Origin: Heterorhizobium halophytocola
Lineage (GTDB): Bacteria > Pseudomonadota > Alphaproteobacteria > Rhizobiales > Rhizobiaceae
Assembly: GCF_017873095.1 (NCBI RefSeq)
Contig: NZ_JAGGJU010000017.1
Coordinates: 1-64,000, forward strand
Direction: 5' to 3'
DNA length: 64,000 nucleotides
Shown: in pieces, positions 35,575-44,399 of the stretch
How the letters are laid out: each line of letters opens with the position of its first letter
Numbering within the stretch: the stretch's first letter is position 1
Made by a program: the position numbers and the translations under genes
The notes under the pieces: model-generated
The model's input: the letters and a program-made list of their open reading frames with translations, nothing else
Told to the model about the DNA's origin: nothing
The model's database searches: none

Positions 35575-36564
35575 TCAGGCGCGCGGCTTGCGACGCATCC
35601 GGCTGTCGGCCAGCAGGTCGGCAAAGGCAGCCTCGATCGCCTCCTGGCGCCGGTCGATATCGGGCAGCGGCTGCGCCCTCTGGCGGGCCGCGTCATCCGG
35701 GGCCGAGAGGCCGCGCTGCAAAAGTGCGCGCCGCCGCCCGTCGAGTGTCAGCTTGTTGATCAGCACATTGCCGTCGGACACCGCCTGCGCCAGGATCTCG
35801 GCCAAGGCGCCGCTGACCTCTGCGGCGCGGCGCAACAGGTCGCCGACCGCCTCATCGTCGGCCGGCAGCCGCTCCAGCGCCTTTTCGGCCATCAGCATGA
35901 TGCCCTGCCCGGCGCTGCCGGGCGCGGTCATGCCCAGTTCGCAGGCCGCCTGCTGCGCCTCGACGGCGGCTGCCGTCTCCTCGCGTTCGGCTGCTGCCCG
36001 TTCGGCCTCTTCGCGCGCATCCTCCAACGCCAGCGGCGATGCAGCACCGGCCACAGCCCTCTCGCGCCCCCGGCGGATGGCAACCAGCGCCGCCAGGGCC
36101 GCCTCGTTGCGATCAAGGGCCGTCCGGCAGGCCATGCGCCAGTCGGACAATTCGGGCTCGAGCCTGGCCGCGGCGGCCTCCACGGGCACGAGGCGGGCCG
36201 ACAATTCCTGCGGATGCTGCCGCAGGTCGCGCTGCTGGCGGGCCTGGCGCCGGGCAAAGATCGCCGTCAGCCGCTCCCTGAGCGTCAGCGACCGCATCCT
36301 TTCCCGCATCACGTCGGTTGCCTGCATCTGCGCCTCGAAACGCTGGATCAGGCCGGCGGCAGAAACCACCAGTCCGGACCGGGCCTCCGTCATCTCCGCG
36401 ATCTGCACCTCGGCGGTCTCGATGGCCGCCGGATCCAGCGCCACGCCATCGCCGGCAGCCACCCCCTCGACCACCACGAGGACGGCATCGATAGTGGCGA
36501 CGAGCGCCCGCTTGCGGTCGCAAAAGGCCTCGATCTCCTGATCGAAGGACGGAGCAGCGGACAT
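35575..36564 (-). CDS. predicted all-helical protein of unknown function
   Basis: 329 residues with high Ala, Arg, Glu and Leu content and long amphipathic helices without proline breaks (RERLTAIFARRQARQQRDLRQ and similar). No signal peptide, membrane helix or known motif is visible. AAAGG lies seven bases before the ATG at 36564. It sits 270 bases upstream of the band-7 gene, on the same strand. A cytoplasmic coiled-coil or scaffold role is possible; I do not recognise the family. Confidence 0.6.
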   Translation of the reverse strand: MSAAPSFDQEIEAFCDRKRALVATIDAVLVVVEGVAAGDGVALDPAAIETAEVQIAEMTEARSGLVVSAAGLIQRFEAQMQATDVMRERMRSLTLRERLTAIFARRQARQQRDLRQHPQELSARLVPVEAAAARLEPELSDWRMACRTALDRNEAALAALVAIRRGRERAVAGAASPLALEDAREEAERAAAEREETAAAVEAQQAACELGMTAPGSAGQGIMLMAEKALERLPADDEAVGDLLRRAAEVSGALAEILAQAVSDGNVLINKLTLDGRRRALLQRGLSAPDDAARQRAQPLPDIDRRQEAIEAAFADLLADSRMRRKPRA

Positions 36565-36812
36565 GACGTGGCCTTTCTCCTCGTCACCCCGAAACGAGCG
36601 ACGATGCCTGCATAATTTCAGGTCTGCACGCGGGCCCGGGCAGTCCGGAAGACAGCCGGCCAGACCGCTTTGCGCATCCAGAAAGATATGCACCGTGGCG
36701 CAGGTGGCTGCAAGCGGCAGGCCGGGCGAAATCGCGCAAGGCGGATGCCGCCCGCCCGACCTCTATCAGGCCGGCATCCCCTTTTGTTGGCGCAATATCG
36801 GCTGAAAACGGA

Positions 36813-37199
36813 TTATTTGCCGGCCGCGGACGGGTCCTTCAGATAGGCGATCACGTTGTCGATCTCGTCGGGTTTCTTCAGGCCGGCAAAGGCCATCTTG
36901 GTGCCGGGCACCAGCTCCTTCGGCTTGGGCAGATAGGCGGCCAGCTCTTCTTCGGTCCAGGTCTTGCCCTCGCCGAATGCGGCCATGGCCTTGGAATAGC
37001 TGTAGCCGTCGACGCTTGCCACCGGGCGACCGACAACGCCCATCAGCGTTGGGCCGACCTTGTTCTTCGGCTCGGTCGCCGTATGGCAGGCCATGCACTT
37101 CTTGAACACCTTGGCTCCGGCGACGGGATCGCCGTCGGCATGGGCAAGCCCGGCGGGCAGCGCAAGCGCGGCCACGAGAAAAAGACAGTGAAATTTCAT
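36813..37199 (-). CDS. class I cytochrome c, c2/c550 type
   Basis: A 128-residue periplasmic protein: signal peptide (FLVAALALPAGLAHA), haem-binding CMACH at 35-39, and the distal methionine in GTKMAFAG. The closing helix DEIDNVIAYLKD is typical. It is a soluble electron carrier, probably between the bc1 complex and oxidases or dehydrogenases. AAGGAAGATCC precedes the ATG. Confidence 0.92.
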   Translation of the reverse strand: MKFHCLFLVAALALPAGLAHADGDPVAGAKVFKKCMACHTATEPKNKVGPTLMGVVGRPVASVDGYSYSKAMAAFGEGKTWTEEELAAYLPKPKELVPGTKMAFAGLKKPDEIDNVIAYLKDPSAAGK

Positions 37200-37516
37200 G
37201 GATCTTCCTTTCCCAGGTGTCTTTTCGTCCGACCGTCTGGGCCGGACATTGCAAGGGGCCGTCTGGAGGTGACGGCCCCCGTCTGCAGCCGCCGTCTGCC
37301 GGCTGGCATCGCGACGGTCTGTAGGACTCTACTCTTTCCCCTGCCTTGATCGTAATCAACCGATCCAAAAGGCTGAACCGGCCGGTTGCGTGTGTGCAGC
37401 GCCGCAATTCGCGTCGCAAAACGAGCCGGTAAAGCGCCGCAATTACGCCTGTACGGGTTGAAAAACGGGTTTATAGATGGGACTAGGGAACAGTTAATAA
37501 CAAAGGGAGCCCTTTT
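37200..37516. other. divergent intergenic region, cytochrome c / choX
   Basis: 317 bases holding the promoters of both genes. AAAGGGAG (37502-37509) is the choX ribosome site. No operator with clear symmetry was seen, so choline control of choX cannot be read from the sequence. Confidence 0.35.
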
Positions 37517-38473
37517 ATGACCAATCCGCTTCTCCGTCCTCTGACACTCGCAGCCGCCGTATCGGTGCTGGCGCTTTCGACCGCGCCGAGCTTTGCTGCA
37601 GAGGCTGAAAGCTGCAAGACGGTGCGCTTCTCGGATGTCGGCTGGACCGATATCACTTCCACGACGGCCACCGCTTCGGTGCTGCTGAAGGCGATCGGCT
37701 ACGAGCCGAAGGTGACCGTGCTTTCGGTTCCGGTGACCTATCAGTCGCTGAAGAACAAGGACATCGACGTCTTCCTCGGCAACTGGATGCCGGCCCAGGA
37801 AAAGGACGTTAAGCCCTATATCGACGATGGCTCCGTCGACAGCCTCGGCAAGAACCTGGAAGGCGCGAAATACACGCTCGCCACCAATGCCAAGGGCGCC
37901 GAGCTCGGCATCAAGGACTTCTCCGATATCGGCAAGCACGCCGACGAGCTCGACGGCAAGATCTACGGCATCGAGCCGGGCAATGACGGCAACCGTCTTG
38001 TCATGTCCCTGATCGACAAGAACGAGATGGGCATGGGCAAGATGAAGGTCGTCGAATCGTCCGAGCAGGGCATGCTGGCCCAGGTCGCGCGCGCCAAGAA
38101 GGACGACAAGCCGATCGTCTTCCTCGGCTGGGCACCGCACCCGATGAACTCCAATTTCGAGCTGACCTACCTGACCGGCGGTGACTCGACCTTCGGCCCG
38201 AACTTCGGCGGCGCCACCGTCTACACCAATGTGCGCGGCGGCTATGTCGACGAATGCCCGAATGTCGGCAAGTTCCTGACAAACCTCAAGTTCTCGCTCG
38301 ACATGGAAAACCAGATCATGGGCAAGATCCTCGACGACAGCGAGGATCCGGAAGTGGCGGCAACCGAGTGGCTGAAGGCCAACCCGGATGCCGCCATGCC
38401 CTGGCTTGAAGGCGTCACCACCGTCGACGGTGGCGATGCGACGGCAGCCGTCAAGAAAGAACTCGGTCTCTAA
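37517..38473 (+). CDS. choX: choline ABC transporter substrate-binding protein
   Basis: The 318-residue precursor has a signal peptide ending APSFAA and a type II periplasmic binding fold close to ChoX of Sinorhizobium: CKTVRFSDVGWTDITSTTA, FLGNWMPAQEKDV, and a single pair of cysteines. ChoX binds choline, and acetylcholine less well, through an aromatic box. It is the first gene of choXWV and is followed by a hairpin that may keep its mRNA more abundant than that of the membrane parts. Confidence 0.94.
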   Translation: MTNPLLRPLTLAAAVSVLALSTAPSFAAEAESCKTVRFSDVGWTDITSTTATASVLLKAIGYEPKVTVLSVPVTYQSLKNKDIDVFLGNWMPAQEKDVKPYIDDGSVDSLGKNLEGAKYTLATNAKGAELGIKDFSDIGKHADELDGKIYGIEPGNDGNRLVMSLIDKNEMGMGKMKVVESSEQGMLAQVARAKKDDKPIVFLGWAPHPMNSNFELTYLTGGDSTFGPNFGGATVYTNVRGGYVDECPNVGKFLTNLKFSLDMENQIMGKILDDSEDPEVAATEWLKANPDAAMPWLEGVTTVDGGDATAAVKKELGL

Positions 38474-38487
38474 GACCGGTCAAGCAA

Positions 38488-38516
38488 CCGGCGGCACCTG
38501 AACAGGGTGCCGTCGG
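38488..38516 (+). other. intercistronic hairpin between choX and choW
   Basis: CCG-g-CGGCACC pairs with GGTGCCG-t-CGG across a seven-base loop. It lies 15 bases after choX. Hairpins at this place in binding-protein operons commonly protect the upstream message from 3' decay; there is no long T run, so full termination is unlikely. Confidence 0.6.
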
Positions 38517-38556
38517 CTTCATCCTTTCTTGAAACGTTGAAACGGGCATCGACAAC

Positions 38557-39402
38557 GTGGAATGGCTCACTGAATCCAAAATTCCGATCGGCCGATGGGC
38601 CAAACTTCTGGTCGACTGGCTGACCGACAACGGCGACTGGTTCTTCGACTGGCTGTCGAACGTGCTGCGCCATGTGATCGACGCGCTGCTCTGGGTGCTG
38701 CAATCGCCACCCGCCATCGTCGTCGTCATCGCCATCAGCCTGATCGCCTACGCGCTGCGCCGCTCGATCGCGGTCGCCGGCCTTACCTTTCTCGGCTTCC
38801 TGCTGATCATCAATCTCGGCTATTACGACGAAACCACGGAGACGCTGGCCCTGGTGCTGGCCGCCGCCTTCGTCTGCATGCTGATCGGGGTGCCGCTCGG
38901 CATCGCCGCTGCCCGCCGCCAATGGGTCTATGCCCTCATGCGGCCGGTGCTCGACCTGATGCAGACGATCCCGACCTTCGTCTACCTGATCCCGGCGCTG
39001 ATCCTGTTCGGCCTCGGCACCGTGCCCGGCCTGATCGCCACCGTGATCTTCGCCATTCCCGCACCGATCCGCCTCACCCGCCTCGGTATCATCTCCACCC
39101 CGTCGTCGCTGGTCGAAGCCGCCCAGGCGTTCGGCGCCACGCCGATGCAGGTGCTGCGCAAGGTGGAGCTGCCCTATGCCCTGCCGCAGATCATGGCCGG
39201 TCTGACCCAGACGATCATGCTGTCGCTGTCGATGGTGGTGATCTCGGCACTGGTCGGCGCCAGCGGCCTCGGCGTCCCGGTGGTCCGGGCGCTGAACACC
39301 GTCAACGTCGCCATGGGCTTCGAATCCGGCCTTTGCATCGTCATCCTCGCGATCATCCTTGACCGGATGTTCCGCGTCCCGGAAGCAGGAGACGGCAAAT
39401 GA
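38557..39402 (+). CDS. choW: choline ABC transporter permease
   Basis: 281 residues starting at GTG (MEWLTESKIPIGRW), with about six membrane helices and the permease loop EAAQAFGATPMQVLRKVELPYALPQ, in outline the EAA motif that docks to the ATPase. It matches the ProW/ChoW family for quaternary amines. The stop overlaps the choV start by four bases. Confidence 0.93.
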   Translation: MEWLTESKIPIGRWAKLLVDWLTDNGDWFFDWLSNVLRHVIDALLWVLQSPPAIVVVIAISLIAYALRRSIAVAGLTFLGFLLIINLGYYDETTETLALVLAAAFVCMLIGVPLGIAAARRQWVYALMRPVLDLMQTIPTFVYLIPALILFGLGTVPGLIATVIFAIPAPIRLTRLGIISTPSSLVEAAQAFGATPMQVLRKVELPYALPQIMAGLTQTIMLSLSMVVISALVGASGLGVPVVRALNTVNVAMGFESGLCIVILAIILDRMFRVPEAGDGK

Positions 39403-40454
39403 CCGACGCGGTTACCTTCGAAAATATCGACATCGTCTTCGGCCGCAATGCGCAAAAGGCCCTGCCGATGATCGACGCCGGCAAGTCCCGCCAGGAGATC
39501 GGCGACGAGACCAGTCTCGTCGTCGGCGTCGCCGACGCCTCGCTGACCGTCAAGGAGGGCGAGATCCTCGTGCTGATGGGGCTTTCCGGCTCCGGCAAGT
39601 CGACCCTGCTGCGCGCCGTCAACGGTCTGGCGCCCGTCGTGCGCGGCACCGTCTCGGTCAACACCAAGACCGGCCCGGTCAATCCCTATACCGCCAGTGG
39701 CAAGGCGCTGCGCGACCTGCGCATGCACACCGTCTCCATGGTGTTCCAGCAGTTCGGCCTGCTGCCCTGGCGCACCGTCGCCGACAATGTCGGCTTCGGC
39801 CTGGAACTGGCCGGCGTCCCGGACAAAAAGCGCCGCGAGGCCGTGACGGAACAGCTCGAGCTGGTCAATCTGGCCGGCTGGGCCGACCGCAAGGTCGACG
39901 AGCTCTCCGGCGGCATGCAGCAACGCGTCGGCCTTGCCCGCGCCTTTGCCACCGGTGCGCCGATCCTGTTGATGGACGAGCCCTTCTCGGCCCTCGACCC
40001 GCTGATCCGCAACCGCCTGCAGGACGAGCTTCTCGAACTCCAGACGCGGCTGAAGAAGACCATTCTCTTCGTCAGCCACGACCTCGACGAGGCCTTCCGC
40101 ATCGGCAATCGCATCGCCATCATGGAAAGCGGGCGGATCATCCAGTGCGGCACGCCGCAGGAGATCGTCAGAAACCCGGCCGACCAGTATGTCGCCGATT
40201 TCGTCCAGCACATGAACCCGATCGCCCTTCTGACCGCACGCGACGTGATGAAGGGTGGGCCGGGCGACGCGCAGGGCCAGCCGACGGTTGCCGGCACCAC
40301 CGCCCCCGACACGCCGCTGATCGACATCATGGACGTGCTGGCGCGCCAGCCGGGCACCATCGGCGTCGTTGACAAGGGCGCCGTGATCGGCACGATCAAC
40401 ACCACGGATGTCCTGGCGGGGCTCACCCGTCACCGCAACCGCACACCCGCCTGA
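39399..40454 (+). CDS. choV: choline ABC transporter ATP-binding protein
   Basis: 351 residues with Walker A GLSGSGKST, Q loop QQFGLLPW, signature LSGGMQQRVGLARA, Walker B ILLMDEPFSALDP and the switch histidine SHDLDEA. The N-terminal extension and the C-terminal 80-residue regulatory region are those of ProV/OpuAA-type ATPases, here reduced to a partial CBS-like segment. It powers choline import for osmoprotection and for glycine-betaine catabolism. Confidence 0.94.
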   Translation: MTDAVTFENIDIVFGRNAQKALPMIDAGKSRQEIGDETSLVVGVADASLTVKEGEILVLMGLSGSGKSTLLRAVNGLAPVVRGTVSVNTKTGPVNPYTASGKALRDLRMHTVSMVFQQFGLLPWRTVADNVGFGLELAGVPDKKRREAVTEQLELVNLAGWADRKVDELSGGMQQRVGLARAFATGAPILLMDEPFSALDPLIRNRLQDELLELQTRLKKTILFVSHDLDEAFRIGNRIAIMESGRIIQCGTPQEIVRNPADQYVADFVQHMNPIALLTARDVMKGGPGDAQGQPTVAGTTAPDTPLIDIMDVLARQPGTIGVVDKGAVIGTINTTDVLAGLTRHRNRTPA

Positions 40455-40461
40455 CGGCGGC

Positions 40462-40486
40462 CCTTCCCGGGTACCGCCCGGGAAGG
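40462..40486 (+). other. perfect 10-bp hairpin over the ribosome site of the HugZ-like gene
   Basis: CCTTCCCGGG and CCCGGGAAGG flank a five-base loop, eight bases after choV. The 3' arm carries AAGG and abuts AAAGG (40487-40491), the ribosome site for the ATG at 40497. There is no T run, so a transcription terminator is unlikely; translational control is an alternative. Confidence 0.6.
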
Positions 40487-40496
40487 AAAGGCAGAC

Positions 40497-41051
40497 ATGT
40501 CGAACGACACTTCCGGGCCGGGCGAGACGGCCGGCCCGCCACCCGGCAATCAGGACCAGCCGCCGCCGCGCGGCATCAGGCCGACCGACGATGAGGCGCG
40601 GCTGCTCGGCCGCCGGCTGCTCGCCGAAGCCCGCTTCGCAGCCCTTGCCTTCCGCGACCCCGAGACCGGACATCCCTCCGTCAGTCGCGTGCTCGTCTCC
40701 ATCGACGAGGACGGCATGCCGGTCACGCTGCTGTCACAGCTGGCGGGCCATACTCGCGCCTTGATCGCTGATCAGAACTGCGCCGTGTTGATTGGCGAAC
40801 CCGGCAAGGGCGACCCCCTCGCCCACCCGCGCATGTCGCTCCAGTGCGTCGCGGAAAAAATCGCCCGCGATGACGATGAGCACGAGCGGCTGAGGCCGTT
40901 TTTTCTCACCCGTCATCCGAAGGCGGCTCTTTACGCGGACTTTGCCGATTTCGCCTTCTGGCGGCTTCGAATCACCGGGGCGAATCTGAACGGAGGCTTC
41001 GGTCGCGCATACATATTGCAGTGCACTGACCTGAAAATCCCCCCCAAATAA
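40497..41051 (+). CDS. short HugZ-like / pyridoxamine-oxidase-fold protein
   Basis: 184 residues. After a proline-rich N-terminus the protein has the split-barrel flavin/haem-binding domain seen in HugZ-type haem-utilisation proteins (RFAALAFRDPETGHPSVSRV, LSQLAGHTRALIADQNCAVLIGEPGKGDPLAHPR in part, LNGGFGRAYIL). Full-length HugZ relatives continue with a DUF2470 domain of about 70 residues, absent here; the frame stops shortly after GGFGRAY with an unusual end (CTDLKIPPK), and low-GC DNA follows. It is either a naturally short form or a gene cut at the 3' end. Confidence 0.7.
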   Translation: MSNDTSGPGETAGPPPGNQDQPPPRGIRPTDDEARLLGRRLLAEARFAALAFRDPETGHPSVSRVLVSIDEDGMPVTLLSQLAGHTRALIADQNCAVLIGEPGKGDPLAHPRMSLQCVAEKIARDDDEHERLRPFFLTRHPKAALYADFADFAFWRLRITGANLNGGFGRAYILQCTDLKIPPK

Positions 41052-41414
41052 GCATTGGATGCGTCGGGGCATATTGGTTGCGACTACAAGAATTAAGGGT
41101 CTGCCCCCTCGGATGTCTGGAGCCGCCTGCTGAGGGTGCCGGTGCCTCTCGACATGCATAACGTGCAGGCCAAGCCCCGGATTGTGCAGGACATCCCCCG
41201 GAATCGGTCGTTTTTGCGTCAATTTTACGATTGCCCAACACGCAGGCAATGCATAACTTAGAATTTTAGCAATTTCTACAATGAGATGGGGCATACCCTA
41301 ATTTTAGGCATATACAATCTTTCTTAAGTAGGTATACTTTTTTTCGTAGCTTATTTAGCTGATTGTAGACGGCGGGCGCCGCCGCGGACTGCCTATTAAG
41401 GGAAGATTGATGGT
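41052..41414. other. lower-GC intergenic region upstream of the nolR-like gene
   Basis: 363 bases, clearly poorer in GC from about 41220 on. No gene is supportable. It contains TTTAG-N9-AT (41303-41318), which fits the published NolR-binding pattern (A/T)TTAG-N9-A(T/A), about 100 bases before a NolR-like gene. That is consistent with the known autoregulation of nolR. Confidence 0.45.
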
Positions 41415-41732
41415 ATGAAGACGAACACTTTATCAGAACAATCCAACGCCGCTGCCGGGCTGCTCTCGGCAATGGCAAATCCGAAGCGTTTGATGATTTT
41501 GTGCAGTCTGGTCGAAGGCGAAGTCCCGGTTGGCGTGCTTGCCAATCAAGTCGGTCTGAGCCAGTCGGCCCTTTCTCAGCACCTCGCCAAGCTGCGGGCC
41601 CAAAAGCTCGTCAAGACGCGGCGCGATGCGCAGACGATTTATTATTCCAGCACCTCCGAGTCCGTCATCAAGATGCTCGAAGTCCTGGAAGACATTTATT
41701 GCCAACCAGAAGCGAGCAGAACCGCCGCCTGA
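41415..41732 (+). CDS. nolR: NolR-like ArsR-family regulator
   Basis: The 105-residue protein is a winged-helix ArsR/SmtB dimer. It shares with NolR of Sinorhizobium the stretches LLSAMANPKRL, VGLSQSALSQHL, KLRAQ and TRRDAQTIYYSS. It lacks the cysteine metal site of ArsR proper. In rhizobia NolR is a global repressor of nodulation, exopolysaccharide and growth-phase genes; whether this strain is symbiotic cannot be told. A terminator follows at 41833. Confidence 0.82.
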   Translation: MKTNTLSEQSNAAAGLLSAMANPKRLMILCSLVEGEVPVGVLANQVGLSQSALSQHLAKLRAQKLVKTRRDAQTIYYSSTSESVIKMLEVLEDIYCQPEASRTAA

Positions 41733-41832
41733 TGACAGCGCTGGCATTTTGCCGGCTCTGAGACGCAGAGGCAGGCCCCGAACCTGCATTTGGGTTTCGA
41801 CTGTTCATGACCAGAGTTTTGAAGGGGTATTC

Positions 41833-41863
41833 GGCCGGTCGTCGTTGACACCGGCCCTTTTTT
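41833..41863 (+). terminator. rho-independent terminator after nolR
   Basis: GGCCGGT (41833-41839) pairs with ACCGGCC (41850-41856) over a ten-base loop and is followed by CTTTTTT. Confidence 0.8.
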
Positions 41864-42394
41864 CGTCCGCAGCCGCCGATATCACTCCGCTTGGGCGCAT
41901 CGGTGCGCTTGCACCCGCCTCAGGCCAAGCCTTGCCCATGGCGATGTCTCGTACGGATTGGTGGGTAGAGGCGTCCGATGAAAAACATCGCGGACCCCGG
42001 CCTTGGGTGCCGGAGTCCGCAAGTTTCGGCCTCGTGATGAAGAAGCCTGTCCCGATGAAAACTGCCCTTTTCCCCGGGGTGGTCCGCCGAGATCAAACTC
42101 GCCTGCCAGCCTTGCGCTAACCTTGCCATGAACCGCTTTCCAGGCCGTCTTTTCCGACAAAGGTCGTATTGTTGCATTTCGGCACCATGGCCCTTGTGAC
42201 GCTGCGGGCCGGCCCGTCCATGCATAACGTCCGCGAGCTGAAACGATGACGTTTTCTGATGCCGCCTTGACGCTTGCAGGCCGGCTGCTAACGTGCCCGA
42301 CACGCGCCGCCGCGGGGCCTCCTCCCACTCGTCCGGGATCGGTCAATCGCGCGCCCGGCTGCCGCCTTATCGAGGCCCATGGAGACCCTTTCGA
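41864..42394. other. intergenic, no gene recognised
   Basis: 531 bases before the aminotransferase. Open frames are present on both strands, but none has a ribosome site or family resemblance. ATGCATAACGT (42222-42232) repeats an 11-mer found at 41153-41163, about 1 kb away, meaning unknown. Confidence 0.35.
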
Positions 42395-43723
42395 ATGTCG
42401 AACCGACAGAATTCCACGCCCAACGACCTCTCGGCCTTCTGGATGCCGTTCACCGCGAACCGGCAGTTCAAGAAGGAGCCGCGGATGTTCGTCGGCGCCA
42501 AGGACATGCGCTACACCACCCATGACGGCCGCCAGGTGCTCGACGGCACCGCCGGCCTCTGGTGCGTCAATGCCGGCCACTGCCGCCCGAAGATCACCGA
42601 AGCGATCCGCGAGCAGGCGGGCGAACTCGACTATGCCCCGGCCTTCCAGCTCGGCCATCCCAAGGCCTTCGAGCTTGCCAACCGGCTGGTCGACATCGCC
42701 CCCGATGGCCTCGACCATGTGCTCTACACCAATTCCGGCTCGGAATCGGTCGACACGGCATTGAAGGTCGCGCTCGCCTATCACCGGGCCAAGGGCAATG
42801 GTTCGCGCTTCCGCCTGATCGGTCGCGAGCGCGGCTATCACGGGGTCAATTTCGGCGGCATCTCGGTCGGCGGCATCGTCTCCAACCGCAAGATGTTCGG
42901 CACGCTGCTTACCGGCGTCGACCATCTGCCGCATACCCATCTGCCAGGCGAGAACAGCTTCACCAGGGGCATTCCGGACAAGGGCGCCAATCTCGCAGAC
43001 GAGCTGGAACGGATCGTCACGCTGCACGACCCCTCGACGATCGCCGCCGTCATCGTCGAGCCGGTCGCCGGCTCCACCGGCGTGCTGATCCCGCCGAAGG
43101 GCTATCTGCAGAAGCTGCGCGAGATCTGCACCAAGCACGGCATCCTGCTGATCTTCGACGAGGTCATCACCGGCTACGGCCGTCTCGGCGCGCCCTTCGC
43201 CGCCCAGTATTTCGACGTCACGCCGGATATCATCGTCACCGCCAAGGGCTTGACCAACGGCGTCATCCCGATGGGCGCGGTCTTCGTCTCCTCCGAGATC
43301 CACGATGCCTTCATGACCGGCCCGGAGCACATGATCGAATTCTTCCACGGCTATACCTATTCCGGCAACCCGATCGCGTCGGCCGCAGCGCTCGCCACGC
43401 TCGACACCTACAAGGAAGAGGGCCTGCTGACCCGTGCGGCCGAGATCGGGCCCTATTGGGAAGAGCAGCTGCATGCGCTGAGGGACTGCCCGCATGTCGT
43501 CGACATCCGCAATCTCGGCCTGATCGGCGCAATCGAGCTGAAGCCGATCGACGGTGAGCCGACCAAGCGCGCCTTCAACGCCTTCCTGGAGGCTTACAAT
43601 GACGGCCTGCTGATCCGCACCACCGGCGACATCATCGCGCTGTCGCCGCCGCTGATCATTTCCAAGGCCGAAATCGATGAACTGTTCGACAAGCTGCGCA
43701 AGGTGCTGATGCGCAATATCTGA
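42395..43723 (+). CDS. omega-amino acid--pyruvate aminotransferase (class III)
   Basis: 442 residues of fold-type I class III aminotransferase. The PLP phosphate/ring contacts are in TNSGSESVDTALK and LLIFDEVITGYGRLG, and the catalytic lysine is in DIIVTAKGLTNGVIPMGAV. The sequence resembles beta-alanine/omega-amino acid:pyruvate transaminases from rhizobia and pseudomonads. It moves an amino group from a beta- or omega-amino acid to pyruvate; the natural substrate is not certain. GGAGA lies ten bases before the ATG at 42395, and a strong terminator follows. Confidence 0.92.
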   Translation: MSNRQNSTPNDLSAFWMPFTANRQFKKEPRMFVGAKDMRYTTHDGRQVLDGTAGLWCVNAGHCRPKITEAIREQAGELDYAPAFQLGHPKAFELANRLVDIAPDGLDHVLYTNSGSESVDTALKVALAYHRAKGNGSRFRLIGRERGYHGVNFGGISVGGIVSNRKMFGTLLTGVDHLPHTHLPGENSFTRGIPDKGANLADELERIVTLHDPSTIAAVIVEPVAGSTGVLIPPKGYLQKLREICTKHGILLIFDEVITGYGRLGAPFAAQYFDVTPDIIVTAKGLTNGVIPMGAVFVSSEIHDAFMTGPEHMIEFFHGYTYSGNPIASAAALATLDTYKEEGLLTRAAEIGPYWEEQLHALRDCPHVVDIRNLGLIGAIELKPIDGEPTKRAFNAFLEAYNDGLLIRTTGDIIALSPPLIISKAEIDELFDKLRKVLMRNI

Positions 43724-43749
43724 GGTCGTTCGGAAGCGTCCACGCATGC

Positions 43750-43775
43750 GAAAGGCGGCCCCTCGGCCGCCTTTC
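43750..43775 (+). terminator. terminator after the aminotransferase
   Basis: AAAGGCGGCC (43751-43760) pairs perfectly with GGCCGCCTTT (43765-43774) over CCTC. A second, weaker hairpin with a TTTT tail lies at 43840-43864. Confidence 0.75.
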
Positions 43776-44028
43776 CCGCATCTATGCCACTGTGGTGATC
43801 AGCCTCCCGGATAAAGGCAGTTCACATCCTTTCTTTCAGGGCGGTCCTTTTTCGGCCGCCTTTTCCGTGCTTGACTTCGCCCGTCACGACGGCCCACGTC
43901 TTTCGCAGGCGTCCCGTAGAACCATGGCCTCACCGTCGCGAAGATGGGACAGGAGGCCAAGGGCGTGCTGCTCGGTCCGGTGACCGTCGGCGGCGCGACC
44001 TGGAATGTCTGTTACGGAGTCTTCGACG

Positions 44029-44298
44029 ATGGTCGACAGGGAGGCAGCGATCGAGACGGCGCGCCGCTTTCTTGCCGCGCGCAATCATCCCCCCTTCGAC
44101 GAGGCGACGCTTTTCGTCGAACGCGGCATCGAGGACGGTCGCCTCGTCTGGATCGTGATTGCCGGCGATGCGCTGCCGGAAAGCGAGGACGACTGGTCAC
44201 AGCCGCATCCCTCTCCGGTGCGTTATTTCATCGATGCCGAGACCGGTGAACTGTTCGGCTTCGAACTCGAACGCGGGCACACCATCCTGCCGCCCTGA
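44029..44298 (+). CDS. small conserved hypothetical protein, 89 residues
   Basis: The product MVDREAAIETARRFLAARNH... is an alpha-beta domain (LFVERGIEDGRLVWIVIAG, VRYFIDAETGELFGFELER). The layout resembles YrhB/Imm35-like small proteins, but that link is weak. GGAG stands ten bases before the ATG at 44029; the ATG at 44005 has no ribosome site. It is probably cytoplasmic and convergent with the DCC protein. Confidence 0.6.
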   Translation: MVDREAAIETARRFLAARNHPPFDEATLFVERGIEDGRLVWIVIAGDALPESEDDWSQPHPSPVRYFIDAETGELFGFELERGHTILPP

Positions 44299-44399
44299 GC
44301 GCCGGCTCATCGCCCTGTCACAACCGCACGCGGGCTCGCCAAGAGGCGCCGCGCCGGCATCTTCGCTCATCGCGGCTGGTCCGGCCGCAAGGCGAACAT

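Noticed and set aside
41882..43747. 621-codon minus-strand frame opposite the aminotransferase
   Set aside because: Antisense shadow of a well-conserved PLP enzyme.
43923..44035. Open frame HGLTVAKMGQEAKGVLLGPV and onward, just before and overlapping the 89-residue gene
   Set aside because: It reads somewhat like protein, but has no ribosome site, a stop just upstream (43917) and no known family; perhaps a gene remnant.
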